Source of the DNA: Neoroseomonas lacus
GTDB taxonomy: Bacteria > Pseudomonadota > Alphaproteobacteria > Acetobacterales > Acetobacteraceae
Assembly: GCF_014644535.1 (NCBI RefSeq)
Contig: NZ_BMKW01000005.1
Coordinates: forward strand, 310,001 to 374,000
Reading direction: 5' to 3'
Length of the DNA stretch: 64,000 bases
In this document: in pieces, positions 16,378 to 25,101 of the stretch
Layout of the letters: each line of letters begins with the position of its first letter
Position numbering within the stretch: position 1 is the first letter of the stretch
Position numbers and translations under genes: made by a program
The notes under the pieces: generated by a model
The model's input: the letters and a program-made list of their open reading frames with translations, nothing else
Told to the model about the DNA's origin: nothing
The model's database searches: none

Positions 16378-17052
16378 GTGCGGGAAAGGGCAGAGATTCA
16401 AGTGGCTGAAACCGACAGCACCAAAGCTGTGGCTCGAGATGGCCGTCGTCGCCTTCCTCGCATGAGCCGAGATGAGATTGCGCTCTTGCGGGACGTCGTT
16501 CGTGTCAGCCGGCGTGTCTCGGAATTTGGCATAGGCGGTTCGACCGCATTGTTCCTGAGGTCCGGCGTCGAGAAACTCGTGTCGGTGGAGACCGACCAGG
16601 CATGGATCGAGTTGATGCGTTCCGACCCCGATGTGCTGGCAGCGCTCGAAGCGGGGCGTCTTCACCTGCAGCATGTCGATCTCGGGCCGGTTAAGCCCTG
16701 GGGTTACCCGGCGACGCGCGAGAAATTTGACCAATGGTGCACCTACGCCAGAGCCCCGTGGCCTCTATGGGAAAGCCTTCAATGCGACCCGGATCTGGTG
16801 TTGGTCGATGGTCGGTTTCGGGTCGCCTGTGCAGCGCGTGCTGCCGAGTTCTTCATGCGAAAATCGCGAGGCGGCGGCGCCAGAATATTGGTGCACGACA
16901 TCGTGGCCGAGCGTGTCGGGTACCAGAAATTGTTCAATTTTCTTGAGCCGATCCAATCGGCCGGGAGCCTGTTTCTGTTTCAATGTAAATCGGGAATTGG
17001 CGTCTCGGAAGTGGCGGCGATCGCCGAGGGCGAGGAGGCCAACCCGGCCTGA
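16378..17052 (+). CDS. Putative class I methyltransferase, low-GC gene
   Basis: Up to 224 residues. RRVSEFGIGGSTALFLRSGVEKLVSVETDQAW fits the SAM-binding motif I and the acidic end of strand 2. DPDLVLVDGRFRVACAARAAEFF and ARILVHDIVAER fit later strands of a Rossmann methyltransferase of the type often found with cell-surface glycan genes. The N-terminus is uncertain: GTG at 16378, GTG at 16402 or ATG at 16462. Codon use is less GC-biased than in its neighbours and the gene lies between two convergent TAG stop codons followed by AGCA, suggesting insertion. Target unknown. Confidence 0.65.
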   Translation: MRERAEIQVAETDSTKAVARDGRRRLPRMSRDEIALLRDVVRVSRRVSEFGIGGSTALFLRSGVEKLVSVETDQAWIELMRSDPDVLAALEAGRLHLQHVDLGPVKPWGYPATREKFDQWCTYARAPWPLWESLQCDPDLVLVDGRFRVACAARAAEFFMRKSRGGGARILVHDIVAERVGYQKLFNFLEPIQSAGSLFLFQCKSGIGVSEVAAIAEGEEANPA

Positions 17053-17146
17053 CCATCCGCGGACTGCGCCTTTTCGTGTCAGGCGACGGACGCCGCCATC
17101 CTGATCACGTCGCGATCCTTGTTCAGGCGACAGCGCCGAGGATGCT

Positions 17147-18751
17147 CTAACCACGCTCTATCGCCGCACGCCCGTCTTCCACCACCAACCGTGCGGCACT
17201 CTCCCGTGGCGCACGCTCCCGCGTCACGAAGGGCATCGACACGAATTCCGTCGTCATCCGCGTGGCCGTCGCCTCGCTCACGCAATAGCCGCGCTGGGCG
17301 TGATACAGCGCGATCTGTGGATTGCGTTGCAGCAGCGCGTCGCCTGCCGGTCTGGTTGCCACGCCGTCCCCTTCGCTGGTCGCCGACGTCGCCGTGAATT
17401 CCACGGCGAGCGGCTTGCTCTCGGGGTCCTCCGGCCACTGCCCGATCGTCGCCGCGAGTGCCACATGCACATCCCCCGACAGCACCACCGGGTTGCGCGT
17501 GCCTCGCTCGACGATGCCATCGAGGATGCGCTGACGCGCCGCCGGGTAGGCGTCCCATTTGTCCATGGCGATGCCGCCATGGCTCAGCAGCCGACGCATC
17601 ATCGGCACCTGCTGGGCGAGGATGTTCCATTGCCCGGGCGACTGCGTCAGCCCGTCGAGCAGCCAGCGCTCCTGCACTGGGCCGAGCATCTGCGCGTCGG
17701 CGCGCGACACCTCGGCGCAGGGCCGGCCGTTGCGGTCGCTACAGGGCTGGTCGTCGCGGAACTGGCGAGTATCGAGCACATGCACCCGCGCCATCGTGCC
17801 GAAATCGAGCCGTCGATACGCGGTGATGTCCGGCCCGCGCGGCAGGGCGGCGGCGCGCACCGGCATGTGTTCGTACCAGGCCTGGAAGGCGGCAGCCTTG
17901 CGCAGGGCGAAGACCTCCGGCGGCACGGCGATGGGATAGTGGCGGCCGCCATCCTCCTCGCTATGCGTGCCGGCCCAGTTGTTGTCGACCTCGTGGTCGT
18001 CATAGCTCGGCAGGAAGGGGTGGGCGGCATGCGCCGCCTGCAAATCGGCATCGGTGCGGTATTGGGCGTAGCGCTGGCGGTACTCCGTCAGCGTCATGAT
18101 CTCCTCGCCCAGATGGGGGCGCACCAGCGGGCCCCAGCCAGGCTGGCCCGGCGCCCGGCCGCGATACTCGTAGATGTAGTCGCCATAATGGAAGACGAAG
18201 TCGAGATCCGGCTCCTGTGCGATGTGGGCCCAGGCGGTGAAATACCCGTGTTCGTAATGCTGGCAGCCGGCGAAGGCGAAGCGCAGCCGCGCCGGGGTGG
18301 CGCCAGGTGCCGGGGCGGTGCGTGCACGGCCGCTGCGGCTTACCGCCGCTCCGGCGCGAAATCGGTAGAAGAAGGGGCGTCCGGGGGAGAGGCCGCCGAC
18401 CTCGACATGAACGGCATGGGCCAGTTCCGGCCGGGCGATGGCGGTCCCGCTCGCCGCGATGCGCGTGAAGCGCTCATCCTCGGCGACCTCCCAACTCACG
18501 ATCATGGCGGCGCGTGGCATGCCGCCATCGGGGGCGAGGGGTTCCAGTGCGAGCCGCGTCCAGATCACGAAGCCATCCGGCGCCGGGTCGCCGCTCGCCA
18601 CGCCCAGCGTGAAGGGATCGGCGCGAAAGGCCGCCGTCACTTGGCCGGAGGCCATGCCCGGCGCGATGGCGCCGAGCGCCGCCAGCCCCGCCGCCCCGCG
18701 CAACAGCCCCCGGCGCGACAGGTCGAGGATGTCTCGAGCGACGCTGTCCAT
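17147..18751 (-). CDS. phoD: Alkaline phosphatase D (PhoD family)
   Basis: 534 residues with a Tat-type signal (LSRRGLLRGAAGLAALGAI) and an N-terminal fibronectin-like domain (FTLGVASGDPAPDGFVIWTRL), then the metallophosphatase domain: FAFAGCQHYEHGYF, FVFHYGDYIYEY, PSYDDHEVDNNWAG, LLDGLTQSPGQWNILAQQ and VVLSGDVHVAL, supplying the Asp, Asn, His and Cys ligands of a Ca/Fe centre. Periplasmic phosphomonoester/phosphodiester hydrolase, usually Pi-starvation induced; no pho box was found by eye. The start is the ATG just before the Tat motif. Confidence 0.92.
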   Translation of the reverse strand: MDSVARDILDLSRRGLLRGAAGLAALGAIAPGMASGQVTAAFRADPFTLGVASGDPAPDGFVIWTRLALEPLAPDGGMPRAAMIVSWEVAEDERFTRIAASGTAIARPELAHAVHVEVGGLSPGRPFFYRFRAGAAVSRSGRARTAPAPGATPARLRFAFAGCQHYEHGYFTAWAHIAQEPDLDFVFHYGDYIYEYRGRAPGQPGWGPLVRPHLGEEIMTLTEYRQRYAQYRTDADLQAAHAAHPFLPSYDDHEVDNNWAGTHSEEDGGRHYPIAVPPEVFALRKAAAFQAWYEHMPVRAAALPRGPDITAYRRLDFGTMARVHVLDTRQFRDDQPCSDRNGRPCAEVSRADAQMLGPVQERWLLDGLTQSPGQWNILAQQVPMMRRLLSHGGIAMDKWDAYPAARQRILDGIVERGTRNPVVLSGDVHVALAATIGQWPEDPESKPLAVEFTATSATSEGDGVATRPAGDALLQRNPQIALYHAQRGYCVSEATATRMTTEFVSMPFVTRERAPRESAARLVVEDGRAAIERG

Positions 18752-18890
18752 GAGGCATGTCCCTGCCTGCTACGGGCGATCCGTCGCGGCGATCGCAGAT
18801 GAAGCCCGGGCGCGGAGAGCGGTCAATCCCGGACTTCCAGGGACCGGCACAACCTGCCCACACTGGCCGTCCTGACGGAGGAACGAAGCC

Positions 18891-19865
18891 ATGAAAGCCA
18901 CCCGCCGCGCGGCGCTCGCCGCGCCTGCCGTGCTGTTCGCCCCGCGCGCCGCCCGCGCCGCCTTCCCCGAACGCCCGGTACGCATCGTTGTGCCCTTCGC
19001 CGCCGGGACCTCGTCCGACCTCCAGGCGCGCATGATCGGAGAGCGCATGGCCCCTGTGCTCGGCCAGCCGGTGGTCGTCGAGAACCGGGCAGGGGCGGGC
19101 GGCACCCTCGGCGCCGACGTAGTGGCGAAATCGCCGCCCGACGGCCACACGCTGCTGCTCGGCTCGAACGGGCCGCTGACCAATGCCCCGGTGCTGCAGG
19201 CGCGCCTCGCCTACGACCCGGCGAAGGATTTCGCGCCGGTCGCGATGCTGAGCCGCAGCCCACTCACGCTGACCGTGGGTGCCGACAGCCCGTGGCAGAC
19301 CGTCGCCGATGTGCTGGCAGCCGCGCGGGCACGGCCGGGGACCATCGCGATCGGCTCGTCCGGGCAGGGCAGCGCCACGCATTTCCTGATCGAGCAGGTC
19401 ATGGCCGCGGCCGGAATCCAGATGAACCATGTGCCCTATCGCGGGTCGTCGATGTCGGTGCCGGACGTGATCGCCGGCAACATCCCCCTGGTGATGGCCG
19501 AGATTTCGACCGTGCTGCCGATCTGGCGAGGCGGGCGGGTGCGCATCCTCGCCATGTCCTCGGCCGCGCGCATGCCGATCGCCCCGGAGGTAGCGACGCT
19601 GATCGAAAGCGGGCTGAACATGACCGGCGGGTCCTGGGCGGGGCTGGTGGCCGCGGCCGGCACCCCCGCTTCGGCGGTCGCCGCGCTGGCGGAAGCGGCG
19701 CGGCATGGCCTCGCCGACCCGGGCTACCGCGCCCGGCAGGCCGAGCTCGGGGCCGAGATCGTCGCCGCCACCGAACAGACCCCGGAGGGCTTCGCGGCCT
19801 GGCTGACGCAGGAAAGGGCGGCGATCAAGGCCACCGCCGAACGCGCCGGCATCCGGCCTGAATAG
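18891..19865 (+). CDS. Bug-family tripartite tricarboxylate receptor (TctC-like)
   Basis: 324 residues: signal peptide (KATRRAALAAPAVLFAPRAARA), then RPVRIVVPFAAGTSSDLQARMIGERM, PVVVENRAGAGGTLGADVVAKSPPDGHTLLL, and HFLIEQVMAAAGIQMNHVPYRGSS, the conserved series of Bug periplasmic binding proteins that capture carboxylates or related small ligands. The gene follows phoD head to head with a 139-bp gap. No tctA or tctB partner is nearby. Ligand unknown. Confidence 0.92.
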   Translation: MKATRRAALAAPAVLFAPRAARAAFPERPVRIVVPFAAGTSSDLQARMIGERMAPVLGQPVVVENRAGAGGTLGADVVAKSPPDGHTLLLGSNGPLTNAPVLQARLAYDPAKDFAPVAMLSRSPLTLTVGADSPWQTVADVLAAARARPGTIAIGSSGQGSATHFLIEQVMAAAGIQMNHVPYRGSSMSVPDVIAGNIPLVMAEISTVLPIWRGGRVRILAMSSAARMPIAPEVATLIESGLNMTGGSWAGLVAAAGTPASAVAALAEAARHGLADPGYRARQAELGAEIVAATEQTPEGFAAWLTQERAAIKATAERAGIRPE

Positions 19866-19911
19866 GCGCCGGGGCTTGCCGCGGGCGGAGGTTTCGGCCA
19901 TATCCCTGCGC

Positions 19912-19937
19912 GCCGGACGGGGTTCGCCCCGCCCGGC
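19912..19937. terminator. UUCG-capped hairpin before rpsB
   Basis: GCCGGACGGGG-TTCG-CCCCGCCCGGC, an 11-bp stem with one A-C mismatch and a stable TTCG loop, 46 bases after the Bug receptor stop and about 105 bases before rpsB. No T-run. It may end the receptor transcript or be part of an rpsB leader. Confidence 0.4.
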
Positions 19938-20042
19938 AAATCCGCACGCGGCGCGCCCTTCCCATACCAGGCAGGGTCCGGTCCCCGGCAACGGGGGATG
20001 CACCGCGGAGGCTCAACCGGACTTATGAAGGAGGCTCGCCCC

Positions 20043-20870
20043 ATGGCGATGCGCGAAGTTTCTCTGCGCGCCCTGCTCGAAGCAGGCGTTCATTTCGGCC
20101 ACCACACGCGGCGCTGGAACCCGCGGATGGCGCCGTATATTTTCGGCATCCGCAACCAGGTCCACATCCTGGACCTGCAGCAGACCGTCCCGATGATGGA
20201 GCGCGCCCTGAAGGCAGTGCGCGACACCGTCGCCGCCGGTGGCCGCGTGCTGTTCGTCGGCACCAAGAAGGCCGCGGCCGACTACGTCGCCGAATCCGCC
20301 GCGCGTTGCGGCCAGTACTACGTCAACCATCGTTGGCTCGGCGGCATGCTGACCAACTGGAAGACCATCACGGGCTCGATCAAGCGCCTGAAGCAGATGG
20401 ACGACCGTCTGGGCAACGACACCAGCGGCCTGACGAAAAAAGAAGTCCTCATGCTGACGCGCGACAAGGAAAAGCTCGAGCGTGCGCTGGGCGGCATCAA
20501 GGAGATGGGCGGCCTGCCCGACATCATCTTCGTGATCGACACCGTGAAGGAGAAGCTGGCGATCGAGGAGGCCAACAAGCTCGGCATCCCGGTCATCGCC
20601 GTGGTCGACTCCAACGCCGACCCCGAGGGCGTGACCTACCCGATCCCGGGCAATGACGACGCGATCCGCGCGATCACCCTGTATTGCGACATGATCGCTT
20701 CCGCGGTTCTGGATGGCATCTCGGCCGAGATGCAGGCGTCGGGCGTCGATATCGGCGGTGCCGAGGACCTCGCCCCCGAGGATCTGCCCGAAGCCCTGGC
20801 CGAGACGATCCCCGAGGTGCTGGCGGAAGCCGCGCCCGAAGCGCCTGCCGAGGCGCAGCCGCAGGCCTGA
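20043..20870 (+). CDS. rpsB: 30S ribosomal protein S2
   Basis: 275 residues. Signatures are [80 protein letters not shown] and [17 protein letters not shown]. The C-terminus carries a longer than usual Glu/Ala/Pro tail after about residue 235. The ATG at 20043 has GAAGGAGG upstream; the longer frame is rejected. First gene of the translation and envelope block; S2 commonly represses its own operon in other bacteria. Confidence 0.98.
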   Translation: MAMREVSLRALLEAGVHFGHHTRRWNPRMAPYIFGIRNQVHILDLQQTVPMMERALKAVRDTVAAGGRVLFVGTKKAAADYVAESAARCGQYYVNHRWLGGMLTNWKTITGSIKRLKQMDDRLGNDTSGLTKKEVLMLTRDKEKLERALGGIKEMGGLPDIIFVIDTVKEKLAIEEANKLGIPVIAVVDSNADPEGVTYPIPGNDDAIRAITLYCDMIASAVLDGISAEMQASGVDIGGAEDLAPEDLPEALAETIPEVLAEAAPEAPAEAQPQA

Positions 20871-20880
20871 CTCTGACTTT

Positions 20881-20901
20881 CCGGGGCCCCAGTGGCCCCG
20901 G
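20881..20901 (+). terminator. Hairpin between rpsB and tsf
   Basis: CCGGGGCC-CCAGT-GGCCCCGG, an 8-bp perfect stem starting 10 bases after the rpsB stop and followed by TTCCTTCTCTTCC. It is positioned to act as a partial terminator or to set the rpsB/tsf expression ratio. Confidence 0.5.
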
Positions 20902-20938
20902 TTCCTTCTCTTCCACCTGGCAACCACGGAGCATTCCG

Positions 20939-21877
20939 ATGGCCGAGATCACTGCGGCGATGGTGCGCGATCTGCGCGAAAAGACCGGCGCTGGTATGAT
21001 GGACTGCAAGAAGGCGCTGGTCGAAGCCGACGGCGACATGGAGGCCGCGGTCGACTGGCTGCGCAAGAAGGGCCTCTCGGCTGCGGCCAAGAAGTCCGGC
21101 CGCGTCGCCGCCGAAGGGCTGGTCGGCGTTGCCTCCGCCCCGCGCACCGCCGCGATGGTCGAGGTCAATGCCGAGACCGATTTCGTTGCCCGCAACGAGC
21201 ATTTTCAGACCTTCGTCGCCACGGTGGCGGAGCTGGTGCTGACGGTCGGCGACGACATCGAGGCGATCAAGGCCGCGCGCTGGCCAGGCTCGGTGGACCT
21301 CGTCGAGGGCGGCCAGTCCTTCCGCACGGTGGGCGAGCAGCTGACGCATCTGATCGCCACGATCGGCGAGAACATGTCGATCCGCCGCGCCAAGCGCTTG
21401 CATGTGTCGGACGGCACCGTCGCGACCTATGTCCACTCGGCGGTGAAGCCGGGCATGGGCAAGATCGGCGTGCTGGTGGCGCTGGAAGGCGTCTCCGAGC
21501 AGACCGTGATGGAATCGCTCGGCCGCCAGATCGGCATGCATGTCGCCGCCACGCGCCCCGAGGCGCTGGACGTCTCCTTCGTCGAGCCCTCCGCGCTCGA
21601 GCGCGAGAAGGCAGTACTGACCGAGCAGGCCATGGCGTCGGGCAAGCCCGAGGCCGTGATCCAGAAGATGGTCGAGGGCCGCATCCGCAAGTACTACGAG
21701 GAAGTGGTGCTGCTCGAGCAGGTCTGGGTGCATGACGGTGAGAGCCGCGTGAAGGAAGTGGTGAAGAAGGCCGGCATGACGCTGGCCGGCTTCGCACGCT
21801 TCCAGCTTGGGGAAGGCATCGAGAAGCAGTCCTCCGACTTTGCGGCCGAGGTCGCGGCCGCGGCCGGCCAGGGCTGA
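20939..21877 (+). CDS. tsf: Elongation factor Ts
   Basis: 312 residues, guanine nucleotide exchange factor for EF-Tu. The N-terminal UBA-like domain reads [19 protein letters not shown], followed by the [10 protein letters not shown] motif (here [16 protein letters not shown]), the core dimer domain ([19 protein letters not shown]) and the C-terminal [14 protein letters not shown]. The start at 20939 is the family start ([14 protein letters not shown]). Close to rpsB in the conserved rpsB-tsf-pyrH-frr order. Confidence 0.98.
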   Translation: MAEITAAMVRDLREKTGAGMMDCKKALVEADGDMEAAVDWLRKKGLSAAAKKSGRVAAEGLVGVASAPRTAAMVEVNAETDFVARNEHFQTFVATVAELVLTVGDDIEAIKAARWPGSVDLVEGGQSFRTVGEQLTHLIATIGENMSIRRAKRLHVSDGTVATYVHSAVKPGMGKIGVLVALEGVSEQTVMESLGRQIGMHVAATRPEALDVSFVEPSALEREKAVLTEQAMASGKPEAVIQKMVEGRIRKYYEEVVLLEQVWVHDGESRVKEVVKKAGMTLAGFARFQLGEGIEKQSSDFAAEVAAAAGQG

Positions 21878-21887
21878 AGCCTGTCGC

Positions 21888-21907
21888 GGCGGGGTCTCGG
21901 CCCCGCC
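21888..21907 (+). terminator. GC hairpin after tsf
   Basis: GGCGGGG-TCTCGG-CCCCGCC, a 7-bp stem 10 bases downstream of the tsf stop, with no clear T-run. A possible weak terminator or mRNA-stabilising structure ahead of pyrH. Confidence 0.35.
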
Positions 21908-21989
21908 CGGCGCCATATTGTTGCCTCCCCGGCGCGGCGAGTATGATGCCGCGCCCGTCCACATTCACCGGAACGTCGAATCCCGCATC

Positions 21990-22718
21990 ATGAGCGACAA
22001 GCCAAGCTACAAGCGCGTCCTGCTCAAGGTGTCCGGTGAAGCCCTGATGGGCGACCGGGATTATGGCCTCGACACCGCCGTCTGCCGGCGCATCGCCGAG
22101 GATGTCCGCGGCGTGATCGAACTTGGCGTCGAGGTGTGCCTGGTGATCGGCGGCGGCAACATCTTCCGCGGTGTCGCCGGCGCGGCGAGCGGGATGGACC
22201 GCGCCCAGGCCGATTCGATCGGCATGCTGGCCACCGTGATGAATGCTCTCGCCATGCAGTCCGCGCTGGAGAAGGCCGGGGTCGAGACCCGGGTGCAGTC
22301 CGCCATCCCGATGCAGTCGGTCTGCGAACCCTTCATCCGCCGCCGCGCCGTGCGGCACATGGAGAAGGGCCGCGTGGTGATCTTCGCCGCCGGCACCGGC
22401 AACCCGTTCTTCACGACCGACACCGCTGCCGCGCTGCGGGCGGCCGAAATGGGCTGCGACGCGCTGCTCAAGGGCACGCAGGTCGATGGCGTCTATTCCG
22501 CCGACCCGCGCAAGAACCCGAAGGCGGAGCGCTACGTCTCGCTGACCTATCTCGACATGCTGGCTCGGGACCTCGCCGTGATGGACGCGGCGGCGATCAG
22601 CCTGGCGCGCGAGAACCACCTGCCGATCATCGTCTTCAACATCCACGAGCCCAGCGCCTTCACCGCGGTGATGAAGGGCGAGGGCCGCTTCACCACCGTG
22701 CATGAGCATCAGACCTGA
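21990..22718 (+). CDS. pyrH: UMP kinase
   Basis: 242 residues of the amino acid kinase fold, phosphorylating UMP to UDP. Motifs: [68 protein letters not shown] and [17 protein letters not shown]. The ATG at 21990 gives the usual N-terminus. Cytoplasmic hexameric enzyme, typically inhibited by UTP and activated by GTP. Followed 12 bp later by frr. Confidence 0.98.
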   Translation: MSDKPSYKRVLLKVSGEALMGDRDYGLDTAVCRRIAEDVRGVIELGVEVCLVIGGGNIFRGVAGAASGMDRAQADSIGMLATVMNALAMQSALEKAGVETRVQSAIPMQSVCEPFIRRRAVRHMEKGRVVIFAAGTGNPFFTTDTAAALRAAEMGCDALLKGTQVDGVYSADPRKNPKAERYVSLTYLDMLARDLAVMDAAAISLARENHLPIIVFNIHEPSAFTAVMKGEGRFTTVHEHQT

Positions 22719-22730
22719 GGAGACGGGCCC

Positions 22731-23297
22731 ATGGCTGCTGACTTCAACGCCCTGAAGCAGGACCTGACGCGCCGCATGGATGGCGCGATCGAGACGCTGA
22801 GGAAGGAATTCCAGGGCCTGCGGACCGGCCGGGCCAGCCCCGCCCTGCTCGAACCCGTGCGCGTCGAGGCGTATGGCTCGGTCACGCCGCTGAACCAGGT
22901 GGCCAATATCTCCGTGGCCGGGCCGGGCCTGCTCTCGGTCCAGGTATGGGACAAGGGCCTCGCCAAGGCTGTCGAATCGGCGATCCGCGAGGCCAATCTC
23001 GGCCTCAATCCGCAGGCCGAAGGCCAGGTCATCCGCGTGCCGCTGCCGCCGCTGACCACCGAGCGCCGCAACGAACTCGCCAAGGCAGCCGCGCGTTATG
23101 CCGAAGGCACCCGCGTCGCCATCCGCGGCGTGCGCCGCGACGGCATGGAGCAGGTCAAGGGCTGGGACAAGAAGCACGAGGTCAGCGAGGATGATGCCAA
23201 GCGGGCCGAGGAAGAGATCCAGAAGCTGACCGACCAGTATGTGAAGCAGGTTGATGCCTCGCTGGTCGAGAAGGAAAAAGACATCCGCACGGTGTGA
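22731..23297 (+). CDS. frr: Ribosome recycling factor
   Basis: 188 residues, the expected size. It splits post-termination ribosomes together with EF-G. Landmarks: LRKEFQGLRTGRASPALLEPVRVEAYG, PLNQVANISV, AIREANLGLNPQAEGQVIRVPLPPLTTERR, and the helical C-terminus with EEIQKLTDQYVKQVD. The ribosome binding site GAGGAGAC sits 7 bases before the ATG. Confidence 0.98.
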   Translation: MAADFNALKQDLTRRMDGAIETLRKEFQGLRTGRASPALLEPVRVEAYGSVTPLNQVANISVAGPGLLSVQVWDKGLAKAVESAIREANLGLNPQAEGQVIRVPLPPLTTERRNELAKAAARYAEGTRVAIRGVRRDGMEQVKGWDKKHEVSEDDAKRAEEEIQKLTDQYVKQVDASLVEKEKDIRTV

Positions 23298-23379
23298 GGA
23301 TCGTCGCGAGCAAGCGTCTGAAGGGAGGCGAAGTGCGGTTGAGCCCCGTCAAGGCCCGTCGCCATAGGGAAGGGCGGGC

Positions 23380-24123
23380 GTGAGCGCTGCCTCGGGACCT
23401 CTGCGCGCGGCCACCGGGCCGGCCGAGACGCCTGCCCATGTCGCCATCATCATGGACGGCAACCGCCGCTGGGCGCAGGCACGGGGTCTGCCGGCCGCGC
23501 TTGGCCACAAGGCCGGCGCCGAAGCGGCGCGCCGCACCATCGAGGCGGCGGCCGACCAGGGCATCACCTGGCTCACCCTCTTCGCATTTTCCTCCGAGAA
23601 CTGGCGCCGGCCGCTCGAGGAGGTCTCGGCCCTGACCGGGCTGCTGCGCCTGTACCTGCGTTCCGAGGTGGCGAGCCTCGTCAAGGAAGGCATCCGTCTG
23701 CGGGTAATTGGCGATTATGAGCGCTTCGGGCCGGAGATGATCCGCTCGATCCGCGCCGCCGAGCAGGCGACGGCCGGCGGCACGCGGCTCAACCTCAATG
23801 TCGCGCTGTCCTATGGCGCGCGGGACGAGATCCTGGCCGCGGCGCGCGCCGCGGCCCGCGCGGTAGCCGAGGGGCGGCTCGCGCCCGAGGCCATCGACGA
23901 GGCGTGTTTCAGCGGCTTCCTCCAGACCGCCGGCATTCCGGACCCAGACCTGATCATACGCACCTCGGGCGAACAGCGGCTGTCCAACTTCCTGCTCTGG
24001 CAGGCGGCCTATGCCGAATTCGTCTTCCAGGAGGTGCTCTGGCCCGATTACGGCGCCGAGCAGCTGGCCGAGGCGGTGGCCGCCTTCATCCGTCGCGAGC
24101 GCCGCTACGGGGCACGACCCTGA
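23380..24123 (+). CDS. uppS: Undecaprenyl diphosphate synthase (cis-prenyltransferase)
   Basis: 247 residues. It condenses isopentenyl units onto farnesyl diphosphate to make the C55 lipid carrier for cell-wall and glycan synthesis. D26 in IIMDGNRRWA is the catalytic Asp; TLFAFSSENWRRP, LNVALSYGARDEI and IIRTSGEQRLSNFLLWQ complete the family. It starts at GTG (GTGAGC). The dxr gene of the MEP pathway, which feeds the same carbon flow, lies two genes downstream. Confidence 0.96.
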   Translation: MSAASGPLRAATGPAETPAHVAIIMDGNRRWAQARGLPAALGHKAGAEAARRTIEAAADQGITWLTLFAFSSENWRRPLEEVSALTGLLRLYLRSEVASLVKEGIRLRVIGDYERFGPEMIRSIRAAEQATAGGTRLNLNVALSYGARDEILAAARAAARAVAEGRLAPEAIDEACFSGFLQTAGIPDPDLIIRTSGEQRLSNFLLWQAAYAEFVFQEVLWPDYGAEQLAEAVAAFIRRERRYGARP

Positions 24124-24137
24124 GCGCGGCCACAGCC

Positions 24138-24977
24138 TTGACGGCGGAGCCCAAGCGCTGGCGGGACCTGCGCAAGCGCTTCCTCTCCGCCCTGGTGCTG
24201 GGGCCGACGGCGCTGGCCTGCATCTGGCTGGGGTCCGAGCCCTGGACGATGCTGATCGCCATTGCGGCGGCACTGCTGTCCTGGGAATGGGTGCATCTGT
24301 GCGGGTATCGCACGCGGACGATGCCGGGCTTGGCCGTGCCGGTCGCGGTCTTCGCGGCGGGCACGCTGGCGGTGTCCGAGCATTCACGCGCCGCGCTCGC
24401 CTTGCTGGCGGCGCTGTGGGCGGTGGCCTGGTGGACCGCCGATCGCGGCCGGGATGTGGATGGCCGGGGTCAATCGGCCGGCTGGCTCGCCGTCGGTGTG
24501 CTGTATATCGGGTTGGCCGGCATCGCGCTGATCGAACTGCGCCACGACAATGCGGCCGGGCAGGCCAATGTCCTGTTCCTGTTCCTGGTGGTCTGGGCGT
24601 CGGATATCGGCGCCTACATGGCCGGCCGGTTCTTTGGCGGGCCCAGGATCGCCCCTGCTGTCTCCCCGAACAAGACTTGGTCGGGTGCCGGCGGCGGGCT
24701 GGTCGCGGCCATGATGGTGGGGGTGGCGACGGCGATGTTGCTGGCCCCGGGCGGGGCCGCTCGCGCGGCCGCAGTCGCGGCCATGTTGGGCGTGGCTGCG
24801 CAGGCGGGCGACTTGTTGGAATCCTGGATCAAGCGGCATTTCGAGGTGAAGGACACCTCCGCCCTGATCCCCGGCCATGGCGGCTTGCTGGACCGGCTCG
24901 ATGGCGTGCTGGCGGCCGCGCCGGTGGCCGCCCTGCTGGCCTTCGCCCTGGGGCGGGGGCAGCCGCTATGGTGGTGA
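24138..24977 (+). CDS. cdsA: Phosphatidate cytidylyltransferase
   Basis: About 279 residues with seven or eight membrane helices. It makes CDP-diacylglycerol from phosphatidate and CTP for phospholipid synthesis. The C-terminal signature region is present: SDIGAYMAGRFFGG, SPNKTWSGAGGG, QAGDLLESWIKRHFEVKDTS and IPGHGGLLDRLDG. No ATG or GTG lies before the conserved KRFLSALVLGPTA start region, so the start is a TTG at 24138, or a CTG at 24120 that would overlap the uppS stop as CTGA. Either way it is translated with uppS. Confidence 0.93.
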   Translation: MTAEPKRWRDLRKRFLSALVLGPTALACIWLGSEPWTMLIAIAAALLSWEWVHLCGYRTRTMPGLAVPVAVFAAGTLAVSEHSRAALALLAALWAVAWWTADRGRDVDGRGQSAGWLAVGVLYIGLAGIALIELRHDNAAGQANVLFLFLVVWASDIGAYMAGRFFGGPRIAPAVSPNKTWSGAGGGLVAAMMVGVATAMLLAPGGAARAAAVAAMLGVAAQAGDLLESWIKRHFEVKDTSALIPGHGGLLDRLDGVLAAAPVAALLAFALGRGQPLWW

Positions 24978-25030
24978 CGCAAGCGCGGTCGCACGGCCTC
25001 GCGGCCCGCCCCTCCCGGCGCAGCACTAGG

Positions 25031-25093
25031 TATCGGTTTCCAAAGGCCCTTAGGCCCTTGGTGGGGTGGCTTGGAGAGGCAAAGCCCCTCCAG
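25031..25093 (+). repeat. Two-hairpin intergenic repeat, copy 1 (before dxr)
   Basis: TATCGGTTTCC, then the hairpin AAAGGCC...GGCCCTT, a GGTGGGGTGGC linker, and the second hairpin TGGAGAGGC-AAA-GCCCCTCCA with one mismatch (25072-25092). It ends 9 bases before the dxr ATG and contains no other Shine-Dalgarno. Other members lie at 39091, 40885, 40979, 47072 and 47311. Confidence 0.75.
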
Positions 25094-25101
25094 CCGGCGT
25101 C

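Noticed and set aside
21267..23177. 636-codon open frame on the minus strand
   Set aside because: It is antisense to tsf, pyrH and frr, which are certain; long antisense frames are expected at this GC content.
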